Positions 37,115 through 46,201 of a DNA stretch of 64,000 nt are shown here, piece by piece. The position numbers and the translations under genes were made by a program. Location: contig CAWBZB010000004.1 of NCBI GenBank assembly GCA_963793105.1, forward strand, positions 1-64,000, read 5' to 3'. Source of the stretch: UBA10649 sp963793105. GTDB taxonomy: Bacteria > Actinomycetota > Actinomycetes > S36-B12. Numbering within the stretch: the first letter of the stretch is position 1; each line of letters begins with the position of its first letter. The notes beneath the pieces were generated by a model that saw only the letters and a program-made list of their open reading frames with translations, made no database searches and was not told the origin of the DNA.

Positions 37115-38745
37115 CTACCGCAGTTCCTTGTACAGCGCGATCGAGTGATCGGTCGCCGGGTCGAAACTCGCCGGGGTCGTCCCGGTCAGGTCGCCGAGGA
37201 TGCCCATCGCCACCTTCTTCCCGAGCTCCACTCCCCACTGGTCGAACGAGTCGATCCCCCAGATCGCCCCCTGGACGAAGACGCTGTGCTCGTACAGGGC
37301 GACGAGGGCCCCGAGCGTGAACGGGTCCAGCCGCTGGACCATGAGCACCGACACCGGCCGGTTGCCCGGCATCACCTTGTGCGGCACGAGTTCGGACGGG
37401 CGTGCCGTCCGCCGCGACCTCGGGCGCAGTCCGGCCTCGCGCAAGGACCGCTGCCTGAGCGAGCGCGTTGGCCACCAGCATGTCCTGCTGGTCGGTGATG
37501 CGGGTTCTCGCTCCGGGCGACGACGATGATGTCGCACGCGACCGTGCTCGTGCCCTGGTGCAGCAGCTGGTAGAAGCTGTGCTGGCCATTGGTGCCGGGC
37601 TCGCCCCAGAAGATCCCGCCCGTCTCGTACCCCACCGGCGCCCCGTCGAGGCGGACGCTCTTGCCGTTGCTCTCCATCGTGAGCTGCTGCAGGTAGGCGG
37701 GGAATCGCGAGAGGTACTGGGAGTAGGGCAGCACGGCCGTGGTCTCGATGGCGAGGAAGTTGCGGTTCCAGACCGACAGCAGGCCCATGAGCAGCGGGAG
37801 GTTCGCCTCGGGCGGGGCGGAAGCGAAATGCGCGTCCATGGCGTGGAAGCCGTCCAGCAGCTGTCGGAAGCCGTCCGCGCCCACCGCGATCATGGTGCTC
37901 AGCCCGATGGAGGAGTCCATCGAGTAGCGGCCGCCCACCCAGTCCCAGAACCCGAACATGTTGGCGGTGTCGATGCCGAACTCGGCCACCAGCTCCGCAT
38001 TGGTCGAGACCGCCACGAAGTGCCGCTCCACCGCGTCCTCGCCGAGGACGTCGACCAGCCACCGGCGCGCCGCGCGCGCGTTCGTCATCGTCTCCAGCGT
38101 CGTGAAGGTCTTGGATGCCACGACGACGAGCGTCGTGGCCGGGTCGAGGGCGCGAAGCGCCTCGGCGAGGTCGGTGGGGTCCACGTTCGAGACGAAGCGG
38201 AACTCGATCTCTCGTCGGCTGAACGCCTCGAGGGCGACATGGGCCATCGCCGGACCCAGGTCGGACCCGCCGATTCCGATGTTCACGACGGCCGTGATGC
38301 GCTCACCCGTGGCGCCGCGCCACTCGCCGTCGCGGACCGCCTCGGCGAACGCACCCATGCGCTCGAGCACCGCGTGCACCTGCTCCACGACATCGACGCC
38401 GTCCACCTCCAGGACGTCGCCCGAGGGTCGGCGCAGCGCCGTGTGCAGCACGGCCCGGTCCTCGGTCACGTTGATGCGCTCGCCCGACAGCATCCTGTCC
38501 CGGCGCGCCAGCACGCCGCGCTCCTCCGCCAGCTCGAGCAGGGCCTTGACCACCTCGGGGGTGACGCGCTGCCGCGATGCGTCGAGATGGATGCCCGCTG
38601 CCTCGAAGGTGAGTGCGGTGGCCCGGTCCCCGGGGGCGTCGACGAGATCACGCACGGTGGTCCCCTCGAGTGCCTCGCGGAGCTCAGCGAGGTCGCGCCA
38701 GGCGACGCTACGGGTCGGGTCGTCTGCAGGCTGGGTAGTCGTCAT
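37115..38745 (-). CDS. pgi: Glucose-6-phosphate isomerase (two frame breaks)
   Basis: Interconverts glucose-6-phosphate and fructose-6-phosphate. About 543 residues after repair, normal for the family. Seen: VVNIGIGGSDLGPAMAH, FVSNVDPTDLAEAL, SKTFTTLETMTNA, the signature GGRYSMDSSIGLSTMIA, and GGIFWGEPGTNGQHSFYQLLHQG with catalytic residues. Breaks near 37500 and 37405 both close at proline codons (CCG/CCC), giving ENPITDQQDMLVANALAQ and TPSELVPHKVMPGNRPVS. It ends ...ALYKELR. The ATG at 38745 is divergent from gnd, pairing the two glucose-6-phosphate branch-point enzymes. Confidence 0.93.
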
Positions 38746-38751
38746 GGGCCC

Positions 38752-38757
38752 AGCCTT
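38752..38757 (-). promoter_or_regulatory. Weak -10 hexamer of pgi, leaderless spacing
   Basis: Minus-strand AAGGCT ends six bases before the ATG at 38745; first base departs from TANNNT. Confidence 0.3.
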
Positions 38758-38761
38758 CCAC

Positions 38762-38767
38762 TAGCGT
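38762..38767 (+). promoter_or_regulatory. -10 hexamer of gnd, with a leader
   Basis: TAGCGT lies 27 bases before the gnd GTG; the short predicted leader contains AGGAGG at 38785-38790. Confidence 0.4.
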
Positions 38768-38794
38768 GATGACCTCGTCGTCATAGGAGGCCAA

Positions 38795-39844
38795 GTGACC
38801 CACGCAGCATCCGTCGAAGGCAGCGACCGGATCACCCTCGGGATGGTCGGACTGGGCCGGATGGGGGCGAACCTCGTGCGACGCGCCATGGCGGACGGTC
38901 ACCACGCCGTCGTCTACGACCCGCAACCCGATGCCGTGGCGACTCTCGCCGGCGAGGGTGCGACCGCAGCATCGAGCCTGGCCGACCTCGTCGCCGCCCT
39001 GCCCGCCCCCCGGACGGTGTGGGTGATGGTGCCCGCCGGTCACATCACCGAGGGCGTCGTCACCGACCTCGTCGGTCTGCTGTCGCCGGGCGACTGCATC
39101 ATCGACGGCGGCAACTCCTACTACCGCGACGACATCCGACGCTCGGAGGAGGCATCCGTCGGCGGCATCGACTACCTCGACGTGGGCACGTCGGGTGGCG
39201 TCTGGGGGCGCGAGCGTGGCTTCTGCCTGATGATCGGCGGACCCGATGCCACCGTGCAGCGGCTGTCGCCCCTCTGGGACACGATCGCCCCCGGCGTGGA
39301 CACGGCACCGCGGACCCCCGGTCGCGAGGGCGACCCGACCCCCGAGGAGCGCGGCTGGCTGCATTGCGGCGCCAGCGGAGCCGGCCACTTCGTGAAGATG
39401 GTCCACAACGGCATCGAGTACGGCCTGATGGCCGCCTACGCCGAGGGGCTGAACGTTCTGAAGCATGCCAACGCCGGCACCGTGACGCGGGACGCCGACG
39501 CCGAGACCGCGCCGCTGAGCGATCCGCAGTTCTACCAGTACGACCTGGACATCCCCGCCATCGCCGAGGTCTGGCGCCGCGGGAGCGTCGTGGGCTCCTG
39601 GCTGCTCGACCTCACCTCGCTGGCCCTGCTCCGGTCCCCTGGGCTGGACGAGTTCAGCGGACGCGTCTCGGACTCCGGCGAGGGGCGCTGGACGGCCATC
39701 GCCGCGATCGAGGAGGGCGTGCCGACCCCGGTGCTGACCTCCGCGCTCTACGAGCGGTTCGAGTCGCAGGGGGCCGGGCTGTTCGCCGGGAAGGTGCTCA
39801 GTGCCATGCGCAAGGAGTTCGGCGGGCACGACGAGAAGTCATGA
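38795..39844 (+). CDS. gnd: 6-phosphogluconate dehydrogenase (decarboxylating), short GntZ-type
   Basis: Oxidises and decarboxylates 6-phosphogluconate to ribulose-5-phosphate. The 349-residue protein has the dinucleotide fold GMVGLGRMGANLVRR, VWVMVPAG, the substrate segment DGGNSYYRDDIRR, TSGGVWG and the catalytic HFVKMVHNGIEYGLMAAYAEG (Lys and Glu). Its length, about 120 residues shorter than E. coli Gnd, marks the NAD-preferring GntZ/YqeC type. GTG at 38795 has an AGGAGG four bases upstream. Frame intact. Confidence 0.94.
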   Translation: MTHAASVEGSDRITLGMVGLGRMGANLVRRAMADGHHAVVYDPQPDAVATLAGEGATAASSLADLVAALPAPRTVWVMVPAGHITEGVVTDLVGLLSPGDCIIDGGNSYYRDDIRRSEEASVGGIDYLDVGTSGGVWGRERGFCLMIGGPDATVQRLSPLWDTIAPGVDTAPRTPGREGDPTPEERGWLHCGASGAGHFVKMVHNGIEYGLMAAYAEGLNVLKHANAGTVTRDADAETAPLSDPQFYQYDLDIPAIAEVWRRGSVVGSWLLDLTSLALLRSPGLDEFSGRVSDSGEGRWTAIAAIEEGVPTPVLTSALYERFESQGAGLFAGKVLSAMRKEFGGHDEKS

Positions 39845-39878
39845 CCGCGTCGATCGCGTGCACCTCGCTGCTCGTGGC

Positions 39879-41105
39879 CTAGACGCGGACGCCGAGGAGG
39901 GCATCCACGGCGTCGCGCATGGCCCCCGGCGCGTGCGGGTCGGTTCCCGTCCCCGCCTGCTGAGCCATCGCCCAGGCGTCGACGGCGTCGAGGACGTCCG
40001 GGGTCCGCAGGTCGTCGGCCAATGCCGCGCGCATCCGATCGACCGCGGGAGCTGCCTCGGGTCCCACGCCGCCGGCCATCGCCGCGCGCCACAGGGCCAG
40101 GCGCGACTCCGCGCCGGCGAGGCCCTGGTCGGTCCAGGCCCATTCCGTGCGGTAGTGGTGCGCGAGCAGGGAGAGCCTGATCGCCATCGGGTCCGTGCCC
40201 GCGTGACGCAGCGCTGAGACGAAGACCAGGTTGCCGCGAGACTTCGACATCTTGTGTCCCTGCCACGACACCATCGACGAGTGCACGTAGTGACGGGCGA
40301 AGGGGAACTCCTGCCGTAGCACCTGCGCCTCCGAGGCACTCATCTCGTGATGCGGGAACGCGAGGTCGGTGCCGCCGCCCTGCACGTCGATGGACATCCC
40401 GAGATGGTCCAGGGCGATGGCGGCGCACTCGATGTGCCAGCCCGGGCGGCCGTGGCCCAGCGGGGTGTCCCAGGCCGGCTCGTCCGGCCGCGCCGACTGC
40501 CACACCAGGCAGTCCAGCGGATCCTCCTTGCCCGGGCGGTCCGGGTCCCCGCCGCGTTCGGCGAAGACTGCCCGCATGGTCTCGGCATCCAGGCCGGAGA
40601 CCGCCCCGAAGTTGGGATCGGTGCGCACCCGGAAGTAGAGGTCCGAGTCGACCGCGTACACGGCCCCCTGCACCTGCAGCTCCTCGACGTACCGGGCGAC
40701 GGAGGGGATCGACTCGACCGCCCCGATGTACTCATCCGGTGGTATGACGTTCAGGGCGGCCATGTCCTCGCGGAACAGGGCAGTCTCGCGATCGGCGATG
40801 GCCCGCCAGTCCTGCCCGGTCTCGACCGCGCGCTCCAGCAGGGGGTCGTCGATGTCGGTGACGTTCTGCACGTAGCGGACGTCGTGGCCTGCATCGCGCC
40901 ACGCCCGGTTGATGACATCGAAGGTGACGTAGGTGAAGGCGTGCCCCATGTGGGTCGCGTCGTAGGGCGTGATCCCGCAGACGTACATGCGGGCGACCTC
41001 GCTGGGTTCCGTGGGACGAACGCTGCCGCTGGCGGTGTCGAACAGGCTCAGGGCACTGCCACGACCAGGCACCCTCGGGACGGTGGGCGCGGGCCAGGAC
41101 TTCAC
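39879..41105 (-). CDS. mshC: Cysteine:glucosaminyl-inositol ligase MshC
   Basis: Ligates cysteine to glucosaminyl-inositol, the penultimate step of mycothiol biosynthesis, so this organism should use mycothiol as its main low-molecular-weight thiol. The 408-residue protein is a cysteinyl-tRNA synthetase relative with MYVCGITPYDATHMGHA (zinc Cys and HIGH motif), GRPGWHIECAAIALD and GHKMSKSRGN (KMSKS motif). It lacks the long tRNA-binding C-terminus of CysRS and starts with KSWPAPTVP, as MshC does. GTG at 41105 follows TAGGCT by six bases. Confidence 0.95.
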   Translation of the reverse strand: MKSWPAPTVPRVPGRGSALSLFDTASGSVRPTEPSEVARMYVCGITPYDATHMGHAFTYVTFDVINRAWRDAGHDVRYVQNVTDIDDPLLERAVETGQDWRAIADRETALFREDMAALNVIPPDEYIGAVESIPSVARYVEELQVQGAVYAVDSDLYFRVRTDPNFGAVSGLDAETMRAVFAERGGDPDRPGKEDPLDCLVWQSARPDEPAWDTPLGHGRPGWHIECAAIALDHLGMSIDVQGGGTDLAFPHHEMSASEAQVLRQEFPFARHYVHSSMVSWQGHKMSKSRGNLVFVSALRHAGTDPMAIRLSLLAHHYRTEWAWTDQGLAGAESRLALWRAAMAGGVGPEAAPAVDRMRAALADDLRTPDVLDAVDAWAMAQQAGTGTDPHAPGAMRDAVDALLGVRV

Positions 41106-41111
41106 GCGCCC

Positions 41112-41117
41112 AGCCTA
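41112..41117 (-). promoter_or_regulatory. -10 hexamer of a leaderless mshC promoter
   Basis: Minus-strand TAGGCT, six bases, then the mshC GTG at 41105. mshC may thus be transcribed apart from the three genes just upstream. Confidence 0.5.
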
Positions 41118-41132
41118 GTCAGCGTCCGGCGC

Positions 41133-41939
41133 TCAGAAGACCGGCCACGGTATCGCCGGCCAGCGTCCGGACGGCAGGGGGAACAGGCCTTCGCGCAGGA
41201 GCTCCCGCACACGGTGCCGCAGGGCCTCGCGCTCCTCCTCATCGAGCCATCTGTCCACGGGATCAAGTGACGAATCCAGGAGCGCGTGCAGGCGCTCAAC
41301 GTCAGCGAGGAGCTCCGTGGGCAGGGGCTCCCCGGCCCAGCCCCAGAGCACCGTCCTCAGCTTGTCCTCCGACGCGAAGGTGACCCCGTGGTCGATGCCC
41401 CAGACGCGGCCGGTGCCGTCGGTCAGGACATGGCCGCCCTTGCGATCCGCGTTGTTCACGAGGACGTCGAACGTCGCCATGCGGGCGAGCGCGGGCGAGT
41501 CCGAGTGCACCAGGGCCACCGGAGCACCCGCGCCGTCCTCGGCGTCCAGGACGTGCCGCCAGCCGGTGGGCAGTCGGCCCGGGCGCACGACAGCGACCTG
41601 CGCCGCGCCCGGGTCCTCGTCGACCCACGCCTGGCACATCCCCGCCCCCCCGGGACCGCCTTCGCGCCAGACCGTCGGCGGGATGAGGTGCCAGCCCAGC
41701 ACCTCGGAGAGCTCGAAGGCGGCCAGTTCTCGGCGCGTGAGGGTCCTCTCCGGGAAGTCCCAGAGCGGGCGCTCGCCCGCCACCGGCTTGTACACGCAGC
41801 GGACGACGAGGCCGTCGCCCTCCACCAGGCACCGGAGCGTGGTGTTCGATGCGTCGCTCAGGCGCCCCTCGACGTCCAGGTCACCCTCGCGCAGCAGAAG
41901 GCGCAGGGTCCCGCCGTCGGTCCACCCCGGGTCGGTCAT
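41133..41939 (-). CDS. SCO1664 family protein (PI3/4-kinase-like fold)
   Basis: A 268-residue protein of the actinobacterial SCO1664 family, distantly related to phosphatidylinositol 3/4-kinases. Conserved stretches: CVYKPVAGERPLWDFPE with a probable ATP-binding lysine, ELAAFELSEVLGWHLIPPTV, then the kinase-like loop VLVNNADRKGGHVL and GIDHGVTFASEDKLRTVLWGW resembling catalytic and metal-binding motifs. Substrate unknown. The ATG overlaps the DUF3090 stop (ATGA). Gene order phosphatase - DUF3090 - this gene - mshC is shared with mycobacteria (Rv2135c-Rv2133c). Confidence 0.9.
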   Translation of the reverse strand: MTDPGWTDGGTLRLLLREGDLDVEGRLSDASNTTLRCLVEGDGLVVRCVYKPVAGERPLWDFPERTLTRRELAAFELSEVLGWHLIPPTVWREGGPGGAGMCQAWVDEDPGAAQVAVVRPGRLPTGWRHVLDAEDGAGAPVALVHSDSPALARMATFDVLVNNADRKGGHVLTDGTGRVWGIDHGVTFASEDKLRTVLWGWAGEPLPTELLADVERLHALLDSSLDPVDRWLDEEEREALRHRVRELLREGLFPLPSGRWPAIPWPVF

Positions 41940-42502
41940 GTGCGGCGTCGATAGCCGTTCGAGCGCGGGCAGACGTGACCGTCCGGATCCAGGGGCTGGC
42001 TGCAGAAGGGGCACGGGGGGCGGCCCGCGGACACCACCTGGCGTCCCCGTTCGGCGAAGGCACGCGCATACGCGGGGGTCATCCACACCCGCAGGGTGTC
42101 CGGTCCCTGCTCGCCGTTGTCCCCGATGTCCGGGATCTCCTCGTCCTCCTCGGTGACCGCGTGGGCCTCGATCACGACACGGCGGCTTGCCTCGTCCCAG
42201 CCCAGGGCCATCGCTCCGACCCGGAACTCCTCCACGATGGGGGCATCGAGCGGCTGGGCATCCGCGAGGGCCGGTGAGGCCTCGGCGGGGATCTCGCCCT
42301 CCTCCGAACGGGAGCCCATCGCCTCGTCCAGCAACTGGTCGATCCGGTCCGCGAGCGCTGCCACCTGCGCCTTCTCGAGCGAGACACTCGTGAGCAGGTT
42401 GCCCTGCCGCGCCTGGAGGAAGAAGGTGCGTTCCCCGGGCATCCCTACGGTGCCGACGACGAATCGATCGGGGACGGCGAAGTCGAAGACCTGCCTCGTC
42501 AT
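41936..42502 (-). CDS. DUF3090 family protein
   Basis: A 188-residue conserved actinobacterial protein of unknown function. It begins TRQVFDFAVPDRFVVGTVG, the family hallmark, and ends with CPFCSQPLDPDGHVCPRSNGY, a four-cysteine knuckle likely to bind zinc, which suggests nucleic-acid or protein contact. It overlaps both neighbours by four bases (ATGA), so it is translationally coupled to the phosphatase-like and SCO1664-like genes. Confidence 0.93.
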   Translation of the reverse strand: MTRQVFDFAVPDRFVVGTVGMPGERTFFLQARQGNLLTSVSLEKAQVAALADRIDQLLDEAMGSRSEEGEIPAEASPALADAQPLDAPIVEEFRVGAMALGWDEASRRVVIEAHAVTEEDEEIPDIGDNGEQGPDTLRVWMTPAYARAFAERGRQVVSAGRPPCPFCSQPLDPDGHVCPRSNGYRRRT

Positions 42503-43191
42503 GCGCCTGCACCCCCGCCCACCGCGGCGTCGCTCGTTCGCCGCCGACGCTTGCGACCCGGTTTGCGCACGAGCCCGTCGAGGCTGCCGCCGGTGTCGTT
42601 CGTGCGTCCCACGAACGGGCGCAGCGGGGTGTAGTCCACGACGCTGACCGAACAGGGGTCGACGCGGATCCGCTGGAACTGGTCGAGATGCATGCCCAGG
42701 GCGTCGGCGAGGATGGCCTTGATGACGTCACCGTGGCTCACCACGGCGTAGATCGCCTCGGGGCCGAGTCGTTCATTCCAGTCCCGGATGGCACTCACCG
42801 CGCGATGCTGCATGTGCGCCATCGACTCCCCCTGGTCGCCGGGGAAGACCGCCGCGCTGGGATGCGCCTGCACGACCTTCCACATCGGGTCCTTGGCGAG
42901 CGTCTTCAGCGACTCCCCCGTCCAGTCCCCGTATCGGCACTCCCCCACCCGGTCGTCGACGTGCCGCGGCACGTCGGATCCGTCGAGGAGCATGCGGTCG
43001 GCGGTCTCGCGCGTGCGCTCGAGGGGGGAGGTGACCACCGCGGACAGCTTCAGCGACGCCAGCCGGGTGCGCAGCGCCTCCGCCTGTCCGATGCCGTGCT
43101 CGTCGAGACCGATCCCCGGGGTCCAGCCGGCCAGGACCCCGTCTGCGTTCGCCTTCGTCCGGCCATGTCGGATGAGCAGGACGGTGGTCAT
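42499..43191 (-). CDS. Histidine phosphatase family protein (MSMEG_4193 type)
   Basis: A 230-residue member of the histidine phosphatase (phosphoglycerate-mutase-like) superfamily: VLLIRHGRTKANADG carries the RHG phosphohistidine motif, TSPLERTRETAD the second arginine, ECRYGDWTG the conserved glutamate region and VSHGDVIKAILADALG the second histidine. The C-terminus is basic. Its ATG at 43191 comes seven bases after TACGCT. First gene of a three-gene overlapping set; substrate unknown. Confidence 0.92.
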   Translation of the reverse strand: MTTVLLIRHGRTKANADGVLAGWTPGIGLDEHGIGQAEALRTRLASLKLSAVVTSPLERTRETADRMLLDGSDVPRHVDDRVGECRYGDWTGESLKTLAKDPMWKVVQAHPSAAVFPGDQGESMAHMQHRAVSAIRDWNERLGPEAIYAVVSHGDVIKAILADALGMHLDQFQRIRVDPCSVSVVDYTPLRPFVGRTNDTGGSLDGLVRKPGRKRRRRTSDAAVGGGAGA

Positions 43192-43198
43192 GCGTGCC

Positions 43199-43204
43199 AG
43201 CGTA
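43199..43204 (-). promoter_or_regulatory. -10 hexamer of a leaderless phosphatase-operon promoter
   Basis: Minus-strand TACGCT, seven bases, then ATG at 43191; divergent from corA. Confidence 0.45.
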
Positions 43205-43224
43205 GATCGTGACGCTTCGTGCAG

Positions 43225-43230
43225 CACAAT
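43225..43230 (+). promoter_or_regulatory. Weak -10 hexamer, leaderless corA
   Basis: CACAAT ends six bases before the ATG at 43237; matches positions 2 and 6 of TANNNT only. Confidence 0.3.
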
Positions 43231-43236
43231 GGCGTC

Positions 43237-44259
43237 ATGATCCGCGGCATGGGGCTGTACGCACCGGAGTCGGTCAAGCCGGGAGACGGGATCGTGCGGG
43301 ACCAGGAGGCGGACGCCCCGCTCCCTGCCGCCACCTTGGTGGAGCTCAAGACTGAATGCCTGGGCCAGCCGGACGCCTTCGTATGGGTCGGACTCTTCGA
43401 GCCCACCAAGGATGAACTGGACATGGTGGCGGACGTCTTCGGGCTGCCCACCCTGCTGGTGGAGGACGCCGCCAACGCCTCCCAGCGACCGAAGTTCGAG
43501 TTCGACGAGAACGGGCATGGCCTGGCCCTTCTCAAGATCCTGGACTACACCGACTCGACGTCGGACGTGCATACCGGCCAGCTGGCCGTGTTCGTCGGAC
43601 CCTGGTTCGCCGTGACGGTCCGGATCGGCGAGTTCGGTGATCTCCGCGGGATCCGCAAGAGGCTTGCCGGCAGCCGGGCGCTGCGGTCGCACGGGCCTGT
43701 GTCCGTGCTCTACGCCGTCCTGGACCTCGCGGTCGACGGCTACCTCGCGGTCACCGAGGAGGTCGTCACGGACGTCGAGGAGCTCGAGTCCGAGGTGTTC
43801 ACGGAGGACCGGTCCGGGGGCACGACGAGCAGCATCTACCGGCTCAAGCGCGAGAACGTGGAGATCCGACGGGCGATCGGCCCGCTGGTGGTGTGGGCGC
43901 ATGACGTGGCCGCCGGACGGGTCGAGTGGATGCCCGGTGATCTCCAGCCCTACTTCCGCGACGTGGGCGACCACCTGCTCAGGGTGAGTGACTCGGTGGA
44001 GGCGACGGACAACCTGCTCATGGCGATGTTCATGGCCTCGACGTCGCTGCAGGACCTCCAGCAGAACCAGGACATGCGCAAGATCAGCGCATGGGTGGCG
44101 ATCGCCGCCGTGCCCACCGTGATCGCCGGGATCTACGGGATGAACTTCGAGCACATGCCCGAGCTGCACGAGCGCCTGGGCTACCCCATCGTGCTGGGCC
44201 TGATGGCGGTCATCTGCATCACGTTGTTCAGCGCGTTCAAGCGGTCCGGCTGGCTGTAG
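43237..44259 (+). CDS. corA: CorA family magnesium/cobalt transporter
   Basis: A 340-residue channel of the CorA family. The long cytoplasmic domain (to about residue 275) with its coiled stretch EEVVTDVEELESEVFTE precedes two C-terminal transmembrane helices; the selectivity motif YGMNFEHMPE follows the first. It should form a pentamer in the cytoplasmic membrane importing Mg2+. I start at ATG 43237 rather than the GTG at 43219 because the hexamer spacing fits. Frame intact. Confidence 0.94.
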   Translation: MIRGMGLYAPESVKPGDGIVRDQEADAPLPAATLVELKTECLGQPDAFVWVGLFEPTKDELDMVADVFGLPTLLVEDAANASQRPKFEFDENGHGLALLKILDYTDSTSDVHTGQLAVFVGPWFAVTVRIGEFGDLRGIRKRLAGSRALRSHGPVSVLYAVLDLAVDGYLAVTEEVVTDVEELESEVFTEDRSGGTTSSIYRLKRENVEIRRAIGPLVVWAHDVAAGRVEWMPGDLQPYFRDVGDHLLRVSDSVEATDNLLMAMFMASTSLQDLQQNQDMRKISAWVAIAAVPTVIAGIYGMNFEHMPELHERLGYPIVLGLMAVICITLFSAFKRSGWL

Positions 44260-44264
44260 CTCGG

Positions 44265-45083
44265 CTAGGCGGTCAGCACACCCGTCGCCAGCAGGATCAT
44301 GACCAGCGAGCCGAGGGCGACCCGGTAGATCACGAACGGCAGGAACGACTTCGTCGTCAGCCAGCGCATGAGCCAGGCGATGACGCCGAAGCCGACGGCG
44401 AAGGCGATCACGGTGGCCAGGACGGTGGGACCCCACGCGACGTTCGCGTCGTCGCCGATCTTGCGCGCCTCGAAGAGCCCGGACGCGAGGACCGCGGGCA
44501 CTGCCAGCAGGAAGGCGTAGCGGGCAGCCGCCGCCCGCGTGTAGCCCATGGCCAGGCCGCCGGAGATGGTGGCGCCGGACCGTGACACGCCCGGGATGAG
44601 GGCCAGCGCCTGCGCGAACCCGAACAGGATGCCGTCCCGCAGCGTCAGCTGTCGCTCGTCCTTGACGCGTGCCCCGAGCGCGTCAGCGACGCCGAGGATG
44701 AGGCCGAACACGATGAGCATGGTGGCGACCAGCCAGAGGTTGCGCGCCACGGTCTCGATCTGGTCCTGGAACGCGAACCCGAGCACGGCGATCGGGATCG
44801 TCCCGATGATCACCAGCCAGCCCATCCGGGCGGCCGGCTCGCGACGCAGGTCGGCGTCGACGATCGATCGGGACCACATCCGAAGGATCTCGCCGATCTC
44901 ACGGCGGAAGTAGATGATCACCGCGAGCTCGGTGCCGATCTGCGTGACCGCCGTGAACGCGGCGCCCGGGTCCTCCCACCCGAAGAACTGCGACAGGATC
45001 AGCAGGTGGGCACTGGAGGAGATGGGGAGGAACTCCGTGAGTCCCTGTACTACGCCGAGGACGATCGCCTCGAACCAGGTCAC
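44265..45083 (-). CDS. uppP: Undecaprenyl-diphosphatase UppP/BacA
   Basis: Recycles the cell-wall lipid carrier by removing a phosphate from undecaprenyl diphosphate. The 272-residue polytopic protein has both family signatures, QGLTEFLPISSSAHLLI near the N-terminus and ALIPGVSRSGATISGGL in the middle. GTG start at 45083 shares its first base with the stop of the upstream oxidoreductase gene, so the two are likely co-transcribed. Frame intact. Confidence 0.96.
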   Translation of the reverse strand: MTWFEAIVLGVVQGLTEFLPISSSAHLLILSQFFGWEDPGAAFTAVTQIGTELAVIIYFRREIGEILRMWSRSIVDADLRREPAARMGWLVIIGTIPIAVLGFAFQDQIETVARNLWLVATMLIVFGLILGVADALGARVKDERQLTLRDGILFGFAQALALIPGVSRSGATISGGLAMGYTRAAAARYAFLLAVPAVLASGLFEARKIGDDANVAWGPTVLATVIAFAVGFGVIAWLMRWLTTKSFLPFVIYRVALGSLVMILLATGVLTA

Positions 45084-46132
45084 TAGTCGGCCAGTCCGGC
45101 CGCCTCGAGGACGTCGACCATCGTGCGCAGGGTCTCCAGGCGCTCCGTGAGGTCCCCGGAGTAGGTGGCGATCGTGAGCGTGGTCACTCCCGCCTCCGCG
45201 AACGCGGCCAGGCGGTCCCGGACGCGGTCCGGCGGGCCGATCAGCGACGTGCGATCCATGAACTCGAAGGGGACGGCCGCCATGGCACCGTCATAGTCCC
45301 GGGCCATGTACTTGTCCTGAATCTCGATCGCCGCCTGCTCGTACCCCATGCGGGTGGCGAGCTGGTTGTAGAAGTTCTTCTCGCGGCTGCCCATCCCCCC
45401 GACGTACAGGGCCGAGTAGAAGCGCAGCGGGTCTGCGCAGGTCGCCAGGTCGTCCCCGAACACGACCGGAACGGTCGGCACGACGTCGAAGCCGTTCATC
45501 GTCCTTCCCGACTTCTCCCGGCCGGCGACGAGCGGAGCCATGATCTCCGTCGCGGTCTCGGGCGCGAAGAAGATGGCGAGCCAGCCGTCGGCGATCTCGC
45601 CGGTCAGCTCGAGGTTCTTCGGGCCGACCGCGGCCAGGTAGATCGGCAGGTGCTCGCGGACCGGGTGCACCGTGAGGGTGAGGGCCTTCCCCGGGCCGTC
45701 GGGCAGGGGCAGCGTGAAGAACTCGCCATCGAAGGTGAGCTTCTCCCGTGCCAGCGCCTTGCGGACGATGGCGACGTACTCGCGGGTGCGGCCCAGGGGC
45801 TTGTCGAAGCGCACCCCGTGCCACCCCTCGGAGACCTGGGGTCCGGAGACACCCAGGCCCAGCCGGAACCGGCCTCCGGACAGGGTGTCGAGGGTGGCCG
45901 CCGTCATCGCGGTGTTGGCCGGCGTGCGTCCCGGGATCTGGAAGACCGCGGAACCCACGTCGATGTGCTCGGTCTGCGCGGCGACCCATGCGAGCACGGT
46001 GGCGGCATCGGATCCGTATGCCTCCGCTGCCCAGACCACGGAGTAGCCGAGTCGATCGGCCTCCCGTGCCAGGACGAGGTTGTCGGCGTCGTTTCCCGCA
46101 CCCCAGTAGCCGAGGTTCAGGCCCAGTTTCAT
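45083..46132 (-). CDS. F420-type luciferase-like (LLM) oxidoreductase
   Basis: A 349-residue bacterial-luciferase-fold oxidoreductase, of the subgroup that typically uses coenzyme F420. Seen: GLNLGYWGAGNDADNLVLA, VWAAEAYGSDA, GSAVFQIPGRTPANTAMTA, LDTLSGGRFRLGLGVSGPQV and the C-terminal AEAGVTTLTIATYSGD. The ATG at 46132 has GGGAGG seven bases upstream and a TAGGCT hexamer at 46160. The substrate is unknown; FMN use cannot be excluded. Confidence 0.92.
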   Translation of the reverse strand: MKLGLNLGYWGAGNDADNLVLAREADRLGYSVVWAAEAYGSDAATVLAWVAAQTEHIDVGSAVFQIPGRTPANTAMTAATLDTLSGGRFRLGLGVSGPQVSEGWHGVRFDKPLGRTREYVAIVRKALAREKLTFDGEFFTLPLPDGPGKALTLTVHPVREHLPIYLAAVGPKNLELTGEIADGWLAIFFAPETATEIMAPLVAGREKSGRTMNGFDVVPTVPVVFGDDLATCADPLRFYSALYVGGMGSREKNFYNQLATRMGYEQAAIEIQDKYMARDYDGAMAAVPFEFMDRTSLIGPPDRVRDRLAAFAEAGVTTLTIATYSGDLTERLETLRTMVDVLEAAGLAD

Positions 46133-46159
46133 GTCATGCCTCCCGGTGGTTTCAAGGCG

Positions 46160-46165
46160 AGCCTA
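46160..46165 (-). promoter_or_regulatory. -10 hexamer of the LLM-uppP promoter, with leader
   Basis: Minus-strand TAGGCT 27 bases before the ATG at 46132, leaving a leader of about 20 bases that contains GGGAGG. Confidence 0.4.
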
Positions 46166-46189
46166 GGGCGCAGCCACGTGGGATGGAGG

Positions 46190-46195
46190 TAGCGT
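46190..46195 (+). promoter_or_regulatory. -10 hexamer of a leaderless aldo/keto reductase promoter
   Basis: TAGCGT, six bases, then ATG at 46202. Confidence 0.5.
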
Positions 46196-46201
46196 GCCCG
46201 C

